44,150 nucleotides of DNA from a bacterium (GTDB taxonomy: Bacteria > Margulisbacteria > Marinamargulisbacteria > UBA817 > JABISL01): assembly GCA_018700055.1 (NCBI GenBank), contig JABISL010000056.1, positions 1 through 44,150 of the forward strand, read 5' to 3'. Positions 35,553 to 43,832 of the stretch are shown piece by piece. The position numbers were made by a program, and so were the translations under genes. The notes under the pieces are model-generated. The model did no database searches. It had not been told where the DNA came from and saw only the letters and a program-made list of their open reading frames with translations. Each line of letters begins with the position of its first letter. Position 1 is the first letter of the stretch.

Positions 35553-37148
35553 CTAAGCCGCCTTCTCAGTCAAATAACCTTGATACAGCTTATCCAACAT
35601 CTTGGCCGTAAGTGCCATATCGGTGCCTGGTATCATCGACAATCGAATTTGTTTAACACCTGGCGAGTCAGACTCGCCACCATAGAACCCCGCCATCCCC
35701 GCACTAAGTACCGTTCCATAAGCTTTTCCGTCTTGATCAGGGAAGCCAATATCCTTATAGGCCACCTTGCCTCGTTCAGCACAATACATAGAGAACTCTG
35801 TTGAATCGAAACGAGAATCTTCAAACTGACAAACAAAATAAATAGCCCCATCTGGCTTCGTTGTGTAAATAGGCGTATCCAAAGAGGACAAGGCCTTGTG
35901 AAAGGCTTCTGACATCTCTTGGTATACAACTTCTTGCTCATGAACTCTTTTAATTAATGCATCTGGATCTAGCTTCATTTGATTAACAAGCACCTTTTGC
36001 CCCAAATCATTTGCCCCCAATGTCGTCGACGCTAAGTTTTCAGCCTTTGCGATAACATCTGGGGACGCAATCATTGCCCCGACCCTTAATCCACATGCCG
36101 CAGCATTCTTAGATAATGTAGTCGCCACAATAATCGGCGCCGTTGGGTCATTTTCAAGGACCTCTAGTCCTGATGATGGCTCTAACTCTGAATTCAACTT
36201 AATACCTGTATAAGCTTCATCAGTAATCACCCATCCATCAACATCTTTCATAATGTCTACTAACCCACTCAAATACTCAGGAGACATCAGTCTACCTGTT
36301 GGGTTCGAAAGCGTTTCAACAACCAACGCTTTAATACCACTCTCATTAACCCAAGCGCCCACCTCATCAAGCGGCGGATGAGAAAACTCTAGTTCTTTGG
36401 TCTCAGGATTAATTAGCTGTCCAAAATTCAGTGACTCAACCGGCAATCCCAAGTTCTGTCTAGCAAGACTCTTTGTATTCGAATATGACGGACCAAACAC
36501 TCCTACCTTCTGCCCTGTTCCACGACCTACTGTCAAAAGTTGAGATAACTGAATAGCATCAGTACCACCTATCGTTAACAAAATTTGTTTCTCCGCATCA
36601 ATAGTCTTCATGGGCAATCCCAATAATGTTAAAAACTGATACATCGCCTGTTTCGCAGCAGGTTGACCTGCAGTTGGGGAATAGGGAATATTCGTGGTGG
36701 TTTGCCCTACAGACGCTAAGCCTTCTTTTAAGAACGTTGGGACATCCAAGTTCCCAATACACAATACTTGAGCAGAAACGTCATTAGCATCCGGTCTCAC
36801 CTTGAACGCCCCAATTGCCGAGCGTATTGGTGAGCACTGCGACTCATTCGCCAAGGCAGATAGAGTAGAGGTTTGAGAGACAAGTTCAGATGCACTAGAA
36901 ACCTTAAGGGACCGAAAACAGTCTAAAACGCTTCGATGAATAGGAATCAATAAAGACATTTTCTTAGTATTCATTTCAGGAAACCGAAACACACTCTTAT
37001 CATCTTGTCTCGAGTATGTGGGGATCGATACAGAATCAAAGCGACTCTTTTCAGCTTTCTTCCCGTTATCCACACCAACACCATATCCAGCTAAACCTGA
37101 GACCAATACGGGAACCGTTCGCGTTAACATTTGTTTTATTCCGTACAT
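35553..37148 (-). CDS. fold-type I PLP aminotransferase with about 95-aa N-terminal extension
   Basis: The C-terminal part (about residues 100-531) is a class I/II aminotransferase. It has YSPTAGQPAAKQAMYQFL, ETLSNPTGRLMSPEYL (NPTG), VITDEAYTG with the PLP-pyridine Asp, and TTLSKNAAACGLRVGAMI with the Schiff-base Lys and phosphate-binding Arg. The substrate cannot be read from the sequence. Ahead of it is an unusual extension starting MYGIKQMLTRTVPVLVSGLA with a short hydrophobic Gly-rich stretch and then polar sequence. That stretch might be a membrane contact or targeting region. I start at 37148, where AAAAGGAT is well spaced, rather than at the upstream in-frame ATG (37166). It is divergent from tetR and followed by the low-complexity gene. 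Confidence 0.8.
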   Translation of the reverse strand: MYGIKQMLTRTVPVLVSGLAGYGVGVDNGKKAEKSRFDSVSIPTYSRQDDKSVFRFPEMNTKKMSLLIPIHRSVLDCFRSLKVSSASELVSQTSTLSALANESQCSPIRSAIGAFKVRPDANDVSAQVLCIGNLDVPTFLKEGLASVGQTTTNIPYSPTAGQPAAKQAMYQFLTLLGLPMKTIDAEKQILLTIGGTDAIQLSQLLTVGRGTGQKVGVFGPSYSNTKSLARQNLGLPVESLNFGQLINPETKELEFSHPPLDEVGAWVNESGIKALVVETLSNPTGRLMSPEYLSGLVDIMKDVDGWVITDEAYTGIKLNSELEPSSGLEVLENDPTAPIIVATTLSKNAAACGLRVGAMIASPDVIAKAENLASTTLGANDLGQKVLVNQMKLDPDALIKRVHEQEVVYQEMSEAFHKALSSLDTPIYTTKPDGAIYFVCQFEDSRFDSTEFSMYCAERGKVAYKDIGFPDQDGKAYGTVLSAGMAGFYGGESDSPGVKQIRLSMIPGTDMALTAKMLDKLYQGYLTEKAA

Positions 37149-37321
37149 AGACAATCCTTTTAACATATCTACGAAACAGGGAGTGCAAGGGAGAAACGAA
37201 TCCTGTTTATAAACACATTCAGTTAATTTTCTACTATATTAATAGCAGTTAGTGAAATTTTATTAAAAAAACAAAGTAAAGACAAGAAAAAAACTATTCA
37301 ACTCAAAAACAAAAAAGTTCG

Positions 37322-37350
37322 TTGACACTTACTTACATGGATGTAAGTAT
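37322..37350 (+). promoter_or_regulatory. promoter of tetR-RND operon, predicted leaderless
   Basis: Perfect TTGACA (37322-37327), 17-base spacer, AAGTAT (37345-37350), or TAAGTA with a 16-base spacer. Seven bases separate it from the ATG at 37358. The spacer is filled by a palindromic operator. Confidence 0.6.
37330..37349. promoter_or_regulatory. palindromic TetR-type operator
   Basis: TACTTACAT and ATGTAAGTA are perfect 9-bp arms around a GG centre, lying between the -35 and -10 boxes of the tetR promoter. This is the expected place and size for autorepression by the adjacent TetR-family protein. Binding is inferred. Confidence 0.8.
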
Positions 37351-37357
37351 TGACGCC

Positions 37358-37963
37358 ATGAAACAGCGAATAATAGAAAAAGCTACGTCACAACTCCTAT
37401 CGGGGGGCTATGACGCACTCAACTTTAGCGAAATTGCTAAGGACCTGGATATTACCCGTGCCAATATCCATCACCACTTCACTAACAAAGAAGGCTTGGC
37501 TCTAGATGTCTTATCTATTTATGAAATGCGACACGCTGAATTCATGACAAGTCTCGCTATAGCGAACCCAGACAACTTCCCCAACTTCATCGCCGCAATG
37601 GAGCAGGCCATGATTCAAATGATCACTGAGAGTAACGGTAAATGTATCTGTATGTGTACTCAAATCGTCGGCGAAGCCAATATTCCAGATCAAATCAAGC
37701 TAACCGTACAAGGCTATTTTGACCGTGCAACAACTCTTTTTGAAGAGTTGATCATCGCATCCCAGAAAAAGGGAACACTCACAAAGGATATCAAACCCAA
37801 AACGTTAGCATTAATGACACATACCTTCTTAATCGGAATTATTCGGACCGTAATCATCGGAACGAATAACACCGACTACATGAAGGCGTTGCCAGGCATG
37901 CTAACGGAATGGATTTCACATTATCAACCAATAAAAAATATAAACGAAAAGGGAGTAAATTAA
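37358..37963 (+). CDS. TetR-family transcriptional regulator
   Basis: The 201-aa protein begins MKQRIIEKATSQLLSGGYDA and has a typical TetR helix-turn-helix (FSEIAKDLDITRANIHHHFT, then NKEGLALDVL). The ligand-binding domain contains an unusual GKCICMCTQIVGE with three closely spaced cysteines, which might sense a thiol-reactive or metal signal; that is speculative. The frame extends to 37322, but the operator and promoter occupy that stretch, so the start is the ATG at 37358. The gene abuts the RND transporter (stop TAA then ATG immediately), so it most likely represses itself and the exporter operon. Confidence 0.93.
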   Translation: MKQRIIEKATSQLLSGGYDALNFSEIAKDLDITRANIHHHFTNKEGLALDVLSIYEMRHAEFMTSLAIANPDNFPNFIAAMEQAMIQMITESNGKCICMCTQIVGEANIPDQIKLTVQGYFDRATTLFEELIIASQKKGTLTKDIKPKTLALMTHTFLIGIIRTVIIGTNNTDYMKALPGMLTEWISHYQPIKNINEKGVN

Positions 37964-40300
37964 ATGAGAAATAAACCAAGTTTTGGAGAAAAATGGATCC
38001 GGTGGGTCATGGGGCATAGGGCATTAGTCATCGCCGCATCAATCGCATTGGTCATGATCACAGCAAGTGGTCTCCAAAAGTTCAAATTATCCAGTGATTA
38101 TCAGTACTTTTTCCAAGAAGACAACCCCATTCGGTTGGCCTTCGACAAACTACAAAATGTCTACACCCGTGACGACTCTGTCATTATCGGAATTAACCCA
38201 CCGAACGACACGGTCTTCAATAAAAAGACCCTAGAATTGGTCAACAAGCTAACCGAACAAGCATGGCAAGTCCCTTATTCTTATCGCGTAGATAGTATAA
38301 GTAACTTTCAAAACACTGAAGCCAATGGCGATGACCTAATTGTCAGAGACTTCGTAAGAGAAGGAGACTCCTTATCACGAACTCAAATCGCTAAAATAAA
38401 AGCTCTCGCGTTAAAAGAACCCTTACTAGTTGGCCAAAACCTTAACAAAAACGGAACAGTCACTGCGATAAGTATTCGTGTAAATCTACCCGGACAGTCA
38501 CAATTGGAAGTCCCCGAAGTAGCCAATTTTGTTCGAGAAATGGTTGCTGAAATCAAAAAAGAATACCCCCACCATGACTTCTATCTATCTGGTCGGGTAA
38601 TGATGAACAACGCCTTTAACGAAGCCAGCATGAAGGACATGAGCACGCTAACCCCATTGATGTATCTCATCATATTGGTAATGACGCTCTTATTCTTAGG
38701 AAGCTTTTTTGCAACACTCTCCACATTCGTTATCCTTTTCTTCTCAGTACTCGGCGGAATGGGAATAGGGTTTTGGTTGGGAATACCTCTAACACCTCCT
38801 AGCTCTATCGCACCTATCGTAATCCTTACCCTAGCCATCGCAGACTCCGTTCACATACTCAAATCCGTCAAAGGTTACATGCAAGAAGGTATGGAAAAAA
38901 ACAAAGCCATCATTGAAGGTGTTCGAGTCAACTTCCAACCGGTCTTCCTAACCAGTCTTACAACTGCCATTGGGTTCCTTTCACTTAACTTAAGTGAGAT
39001 GCCACCCCTTCATGACTTAGGAAACATCACCGCAATTGGTGTCGCATTAGCCTTACTGTATTCAATTACATTGCTTCCAGCATTAGTAAGCATTCTTCCT
39101 TTTCGCGTCAAAATCAAGCAAGGTGAAGCGGCAAAAGATGGCCACAGAATTGCCAAAAAATTCTCAGAATGGGTAATCCGACGCCGCGTGATGATCGTTG
39201 CATCAATGTTAATGGGATCCTTTTTCTTCTTCTTCCAAATATCTCAATTGGAACTTGATGATCGATTCGTTAACTATTTCTCCAAAAAGATAGAGTTCCG
39301 TCAGCATACTGAATGGTTCAACCAAAACATATCAGGGATCTACCAAATTCATTACGATCTTCAATCCAAAGACAGCCAAGGAATTACGGATCCGGAGTTT
39401 TTACAAAACGTTGATAACTTCGTCCAAATGTTTAGAGATGTCCCAGAGGTAAAACATGTAAACAGTATTACAGATACCTTCAAGCGTCTTAACAAAAACA
39501 TGCATGGCGACAACCCTGCGTATTACAAACTACCAGGCAAAAGAGATTTGGCAGCCCAATACCTACTCCTATATGAAATGAGTCTCCCTTATGGATTGGA
39601 CTTAAATGACCAAATCAACGTTGATAAATCCTCCACTCGAGTGATCGTCACTATTGCTGACATTTCCACATCCACCTTCATTCGATTGGGAGATATGGGT
39701 ACCGAATGGCTCAAGACCAATACACCAGAGTACATGCACACTGAGGGAACTAGTCCGACACTAATGTTCTCGCATATCACTGAAGACAATCTTCGAGCCA
39801 TGTTCTGGGGAACCTTATTGGCATTCTTCTTAATCACACTGGTCATGATTGTGGCACTAAAAAGTGTTAAGTACGGATTAATCAGCTTAATCCCAAACAT
39901 CATCCCTGCCGGAATTGCAGTCGGAATATGGAGCTTAACGATGGGAAAAGTTGGATTCGCAATCTCAGTTGTTGGTTCTGTAACATTGGGAATCATCGTA
40001 GACGATACGGTTCATTTCTTAACCAAGTATGTCCGTGCCAAAAGAGAAAAAGGACTTACCCCTGCCGAAGCGATTCGTGATTCATTTGAGAATGTTGCCT
40101 CTGCACTCATCGCAACCTCAGCTATCTTAATCTTAGGCTTGGGCGTAATGATGTTCTCAGCATTCAAAATGAACTGGGTACTCGGAACATTATCTGCAAT
40201 CACTATTGCCATCGCACTCTTGATTGATTTCACACTCTTACCCGCATTGCTCTACATCATAGATAAAGACTCAGACACAGAAGGAGATAAAAATGACTAA
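37964..40300 (+). CDS. RND/MMPL-type transporter
   Basis: The 778-aa inner-membrane protein has the duplicated RND layout: a first TM helix (about 15-35), a large periplasmic loop, then a block of five to six helices (about 225-380, with LTLAIADSVHILKSVKGYMQ), then a second set in the C-terminal half (about 620-765, with SVVGSVTLGIIVDDTVHFLT). The Asp-rich ADS and DDTVHF segments in TM4/TM10 are typical of proton-coupled members. It resembles the MMPL/HpnN group found beside LolA-like proteins. GGGAG precedes the ATG and it overlaps the next gene by 8 bases. Export of lipids or hydrophobic compounds is the likely role, inferred from context. Confidence 0.9.
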   Translation: MRNKPSFGEKWIRWVMGHRALVIAASIALVMITASGLQKFKLSSDYQYFFQEDNPIRLAFDKLQNVYTRDDSVIIGINPPNDTVFNKKTLELVNKLTEQAWQVPYSYRVDSISNFQNTEANGDDLIVRDFVREGDSLSRTQIAKIKALALKEPLLVGQNLNKNGTVTAISIRVNLPGQSQLEVPEVANFVREMVAEIKKEYPHHDFYLSGRVMMNNAFNEASMKDMSTLTPLMYLIILVMTLLFLGSFFATLSTFVILFFSVLGGMGIGFWLGIPLTPPSSIAPIVILTLAIADSVHILKSVKGYMQEGMEKNKAIIEGVRVNFQPVFLTSLTTAIGFLSLNLSEMPPLHDLGNITAIGVALALLYSITLLPALVSILPFRVKIKQGEAAKDGHRIAKKFSEWVIRRRVMIVASMLMGSFFFFFQISQLELDDRFVNYFSKKIEFRQHTEWFNQNISGIYQIHYDLQSKDSQGITDPEFLQNVDNFVQMFRDVPEVKHVNSITDTFKRLNKNMHGDNPAYYKLPGKRDLAAQYLLLYEMSLPYGLDLNDQINVDKSSTRVIVTIADISTSTFIRLGDMGTEWLKTNTPEYMHTEGTSPTLMFSHITEDNLRAMFWGTLLAFFLITLVMIVALKSVKYGLISLIPNIIPAGIAVGIWSLTMGKVGFAISVVGSVTLGIIVDDTVHFLTKYVRAKREKGLTPAEAIRDSFENVASALIATSAILILGLGVMMFSAFKMNWVLGTLSAITIAIALLIDFTLLPALLYIIDKDSDTEGDKND

Positions 40301-41090
40301 AACAAAACTATTACTACTTGGTATGATTCTAGTAAGTTTCAGCCCGCTAAACGCAATGACTCCCGAAGCAAAAGGATTGGACATTGCCCAAAAAATCGAT
40401 GCTCACGATCAAGGTTGGGGCAGTCAGGTCGCTAATGTTGTGATGGTCCTTCGTAACCGTCACGGCCAAGAAAGCAAGCGTAAAATGGTCATCAAGTCCT
40501 TAGAAGACACAATCAAAGGCGATGATATGGGCGACAAAGCGCTCACCTTATTCAAAACACCTAAGGATGTAAAAGGGACTAGCTTCTTGAGCTTCACTCA
40601 TACTGAAGGTCCTGATGAGCAGTGGTTGTATCTACCCGCCTTACGACGCGTTAAGCAAATCGCATCCGATAACAAAAGTGGTCCTTTCATGGGCAGCGAG
40701 TTTGCATTCGAAGATATCTCGACCCAAGAAGTTGGCAAGTACACCTACAAGTTCTTGAGAGATGAATTCATCAACAAAGAAGCCGGGTTCGTATTTGAAC
40801 GATACCCTGTAGACAAAAAATCAGGGTATACCAAACAAGTCGTTTGGGTAGATGCCATAGAATATCGCATTCACAAAATTGATTTCTATAACCGACGCAA
40901 TGCCTTTTTCAAAACGCTAACTTACGAAAGATATGCTAAGTATACAAAAAACATTTGGCGTCCAAGCAAAATGGCTATGGTGAATCACATCACCGGAAAA
41001 AGCACTGAGTTAATCTGGAACAACTATGCATTCAACAAAAAGCTTAGTGTAAGAGACTTTGATAAGAACGCACTGAAACGACTCAAATAA
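40293..41090 (+). CDS. LolA-like outer-membrane lipoprotein-sorting protein
   Basis: The 265-aa protein has a signal peptide (MTKTKLLLLGMILVSFSPLNA) and a LolA/LolB-like half-barrel: VVMVLRNRHGQESKRKMVIK, FKTPKDVKGTSFLSF, EQWLYLPALRRVKQI, FMGSEFAFEDIS and a C-terminal set of strands (FKTLTYERYAKY). This is the family annotated as outer-membrane lipoprotein-sorting protein and usually encoded beside an RND/MMPL transporter. It would carry the hydrophobic cargo across the periplasm. It overlaps the transporter by 8 bases and is one base from the barrel gene. Confidence 0.9.
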   Translation: MTKTKLLLLGMILVSFSPLNAMTPEAKGLDIAQKIDAHDQGWGSQVANVVMVLRNRHGQESKRKMVIKSLEDTIKGDDMGDKALTLFKTPKDVKGTSFLSFTHTEGPDEQWLYLPALRRVKQIASDNKSGPFMGSEFAFEDISTQEVGKYTYKFLRDEFINKEAGFVFERYPVDKKSGYTKQVVWVDAIEYRIHKIDFYNRRNAFFKTLTYERYAKYTKNIWRPSKMAMVNHITGKSTELIWNNYAFNKKLSVRDFDKNALKRLK

Positions 41091-41091
41091 A

Positions 41092-42264
41092 ATGAAACCA
41101 CTTATTTGTCTTCTACTATTACTGTTTATCTCCCCGGCCATCCAGGCTTGGGAGATCTCAAACGAACTCTCGCAAGAATCCCGCGTCTATCTACAAGATG
41201 GCAGTTTTGGGAATACTGACTCTGTAGCATTAACAACTACATTCCAACCGGATATCAGTCATTCTTGGGATGATGATCGAATGGTCATATCCATACTCCC
41301 TTACTTTAGAAGTTCCAGTCCAGATCAGGAACGCTCTCAAGTGGATATCCGAGAAGCTAGCTTCGTTGGGTCTTGGGAATATGTAGAGCTTCGTGCAGGA
41401 ATCAGCCAAGTCTATTGGGGCGTAACCGAAAGCCAACATTTGGTAGACGTGATCAACCAAACAGACTTCGTTGAGAACAGTGATGGGGAAAGTAAATTGG
41501 GTCAGTTAATGATCGCACCTACTCTAGTCACAGACTATGGAAACCTCTCGTACTTTTTCCTCCCTCATTTCCGGGAACGAACGTTCCCCGGAAGCGCTGG
41601 TCGATTCCGTACTGAGTTAGTCGTAGATACTAATAACCCGATCTATACCAATGATGAAAAAGAAGCGCATGTCGACCATGCTTTTCGCTATACCAATTAC
41701 ATAGAAGGCGTTGAATATGGCCTATCCTACTTCACCGGAACAGATAGAGAGCCACTCTTTGTCCAAGAAAATGAAAGCCTACGCCCTAAGTATGTACAGA
41801 TGCAGCAATTCGGTCTTGATGCTCAGTATGTCACTGGGGCGTGGGCATTCAAGTTCGAAGGAATTAATAAGAACCGCGAAGACCTCTCTTCCTATTATGC
41901 CCTTACTACTGGTGTCGAATACACCTTTGGTAACGTCTATAAAGGAATGGATATCGGTGTCCTAGCTGAGTATCTCTATGATGATCGTGGTACAGGAAGC
42001 CAAGCCTTCTTCCCCAACCATGTATTCAGTGGCGCATGTCTTGCGTTCAACAACGAACAAGACACCAACATTCTGGCTGGCTTCTTGTATGACGGGACTA
42101 AGACACGCTTCAACTCATTCCGAATGGAAGCGTCTAGCCGGATCAACAACCAGTGGAAATGGGCCGTTGAAATAAACAGCATCTTCAATACCCTATCCGA
42201 TCAACCATTCTATAGTTTTCGCAATGATGACTATGTACAGTTGACCTTGTCGACTTATTTTTAG
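41092..42264 (+). CDS. putative outer-membrane beta-barrel protein of the RND-LolA operon
   Basis: I do not recognise a named family. The 390-aa product has a signal peptide (MKPLICLLLLLFISPAIQA) and a mature part of alternating strands such as YVELRAGISQVYWGV, YGNLSYFFLPHFRER and TNILAGFLYDGT. It ends in DYVQLTLSTYF with a C-terminal Phe, the usual signal for outer-membrane barrel assembly. In the operon it is the natural outer-membrane partner of the RND transporter and LolA-like carrier. It overlaps the convergent histidine-kinase-like gene by four bases. Confidence 0.75.
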   Translation: MKPLICLLLLLFISPAIQAWEISNELSQESRVYLQDGSFGNTDSVALTTTFQPDISHSWDDDRMVISILPYFRSSSPDQERSQVDIREASFVGSWEYVELRAGISQVYWGVTESQHLVDVINQTDFVENSDGESKLGQLMIAPTLVTDYGNLSYFFLPHFRERTFPGSAGRFRTELVVDTNNPIYTNDEKEAHVDHAFRYTNYIEGVEYGLSYFTGTDREPLFVQENESLRPKYVQMQQFGLDAQYVTGAWAFKFEGINKNREDLSSYYALTTGVEYTFGNVYKGMDIGVLAEYLYDDRGTGSQAFFPNHVFSGACLAFNNEQDTNILAGFLYDGTKTRFNSFRMEASSRINNQWKWAVEINSIFNTLSDQPFYSFRNDDYVQLTLSTYF

Positions 42265-43826
42265 TCGTCATCCCCAGGCACCACAATCATCGAGCGGTTA
42301 TTCGCATATGGCGTTTCTTGGACCTCTGTCATGGTCTCCATTTCCTTGAGGACCTTCACAATCCGATCTGAGGCCTCATTGATCATCTCCGCATATTTAA
42401 GAAGTTGATCAGGAGCCTGAGCCGATTTAAGTGTATAGGCAATCGTCTTTATCGCTGTTAACGGATTAAGCACCTCATGATGCAGTGTCACTACCGTCTT
42501 AACAATTGTCTCCAACTGAACACGCTGAGTATGCGTTTTTTCCAACTCTAATTTAATCTGCTCATAGGGACGAATACGATCAAAAATGATCCCCACTTGT
42601 GCTTGAATCGTAGATAACGTTTTTAGATCATCCTCAGTATAAGGATCCTCGGATAATTTTTCATCAAAAACAAACACCGCCTCTAAGCCAGACTGCAAAA
42701 ATATTGGCATTAGAATAGACTTATTACTCAAGGTATTTTGATCTAAGACATCCTTAAGGTCATCCGAAAACCGACTCATCCGACTCACGTCGCTATTCTT
42801 TAAAACAAACCTAATCACTTGATCCGGAATAGGGTGCAGACATACAATCCGCCGAATCCCTATATACTCCTGACACTCACCAATCACTGTCTTAATCAAA
42901 CTCTCTCTATCCCCTACCCCTGCCAAGGCCTTGATTAAGTGGTTAAGCAGCTCCTTCTCGTCATACCATCCCCTCACCCATTTTTTATCCAACGGCGTCT
43001 GAATAAACAAACGAATCCGATTGGCACACTTGGCCCAAAATAGCCCCAAAACAACAACGCCTATAGACTGAAAAATTAAGTGAGAACTCGATACCAACAC
43101 GGCAATAAACGAGCCAACCAACACAATCGATACCATCCCATAAGAAACGGACCTCGTGATCCCCAACCTAATATCCATCAGTTCATGTTTGGTAATGGCA
43201 TAAACCATAATGGTTAAACTTGCGGTGATAAAAAAAATCCCCGGGGGAAAAATCTCAACCCCATAATTCCCAAGGTAATCGAGTGCTGCTAAAAAATAAA
43301 TTAATAACGCAACAACGGTATATCTTAATTGCACCTTTAAAGGGTTTTTAACTCGCTGCGATTTCTTATAAACCACATATAATCCCCACGACGCCACAGT
43401 ACAGGTTTGTAAAACATGAAAAGGGTGAAGCAAACCAGCCTTAGGATAATACCCCCAAGGGTAAGAATAAATCCCTGATACAAACAGGTTATTACTCATA
43501 TCCAATAACGCCATCAATGCGGCGATACTATATGATAAATACACCCATTTTCGGTTTTGATTTTCTTCCGAAACTTCAACTAAGAAGTGAAAAAAACAGG
43601 TGGGTAGAAAAAATATAATAAAATACCCTGATTTTGCGGCAATGTAGGCCAATTCAGGGTTGGATACATAAAACAATACCGCAATCGAAACCTGCCAAAA
43701 AAACGTGGTCACGCCAAGCAGAAAAAACGTAATGTTTTTTCGACACTGCCACCCTTTTGAAAGCACATACCCGCCCAAAACAAGAAAGTATATGGCAGAT
43801 AAAAATGGAATAACGGAATACATCAT
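42261..43826 (-). CDS. 7TM-GAF-DHp sensor protein lacking the kinase ATPase domain
   Basis: The 521-aa protein has seven to eight N-terminal TM helices (residues 1 to about 255, 7TM sensor-type), a GAF domain (about 285-405, with ILMPIFLQSGLEAVFVFDEK), a coiled linker and a histidine-kinase dimerisation helix pair with LHHEVLNPLTAIK. His450 is the expected phospho-acceptor. Only about 71 residues follow that His, so there are no N, G1, F or G2 boxes and no HATPase_c domain. The downstream DNA is the opposite-strand barrel gene, so the missing domain is not hidden in another frame there. It may be a phosphotransfer or regulatory partner. The ATG at 43826 is preferred over an upstream TTG. Confidence 0.85.
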   Translation of the reverse strand: MMYSVIPFLSAIYFLVLGGYVLSKGWQCRKNITFFLLGVTTFFWQVSIAVLFYVSNPELAYIAAKSGYFIIFFLPTCFFHFLVEVSEENQNRKWVYLSYSIAALMALLDMSNNLFVSGIYSYPWGYYPKAGLLHPFHVLQTCTVASWGLYVVYKKSQRVKNPLKVQLRYTVVALLIYFLAALDYLGNYGVEIFPPGIFFITASLTIMVYAITKHELMDIRLGITRSVSYGMVSIVLVGSFIAVLVSSSHLIFQSIGVVVLGLFWAKCANRIRLFIQTPLDKKWVRGWYDEKELLNHLIKALAGVGDRESLIKTVIGECQEYIGIRRIVCLHPIPDQVIRFVLKNSDVSRMSRFSDDLKDVLDQNTLSNKSILMPIFLQSGLEAVFVFDEKLSEDPYTEDDLKTLSTIQAQVGIIFDRIRPYEQIKLELEKTHTQRVQLETIVKTVVTLHHEVLNPLTAIKTIAYTLKSAQAPDQLLKYAEMINEASDRIVKVLKEMETMTEVQETPYANNRSMIVVPGDDD

Positions 43827-43832
43827 AATCAA

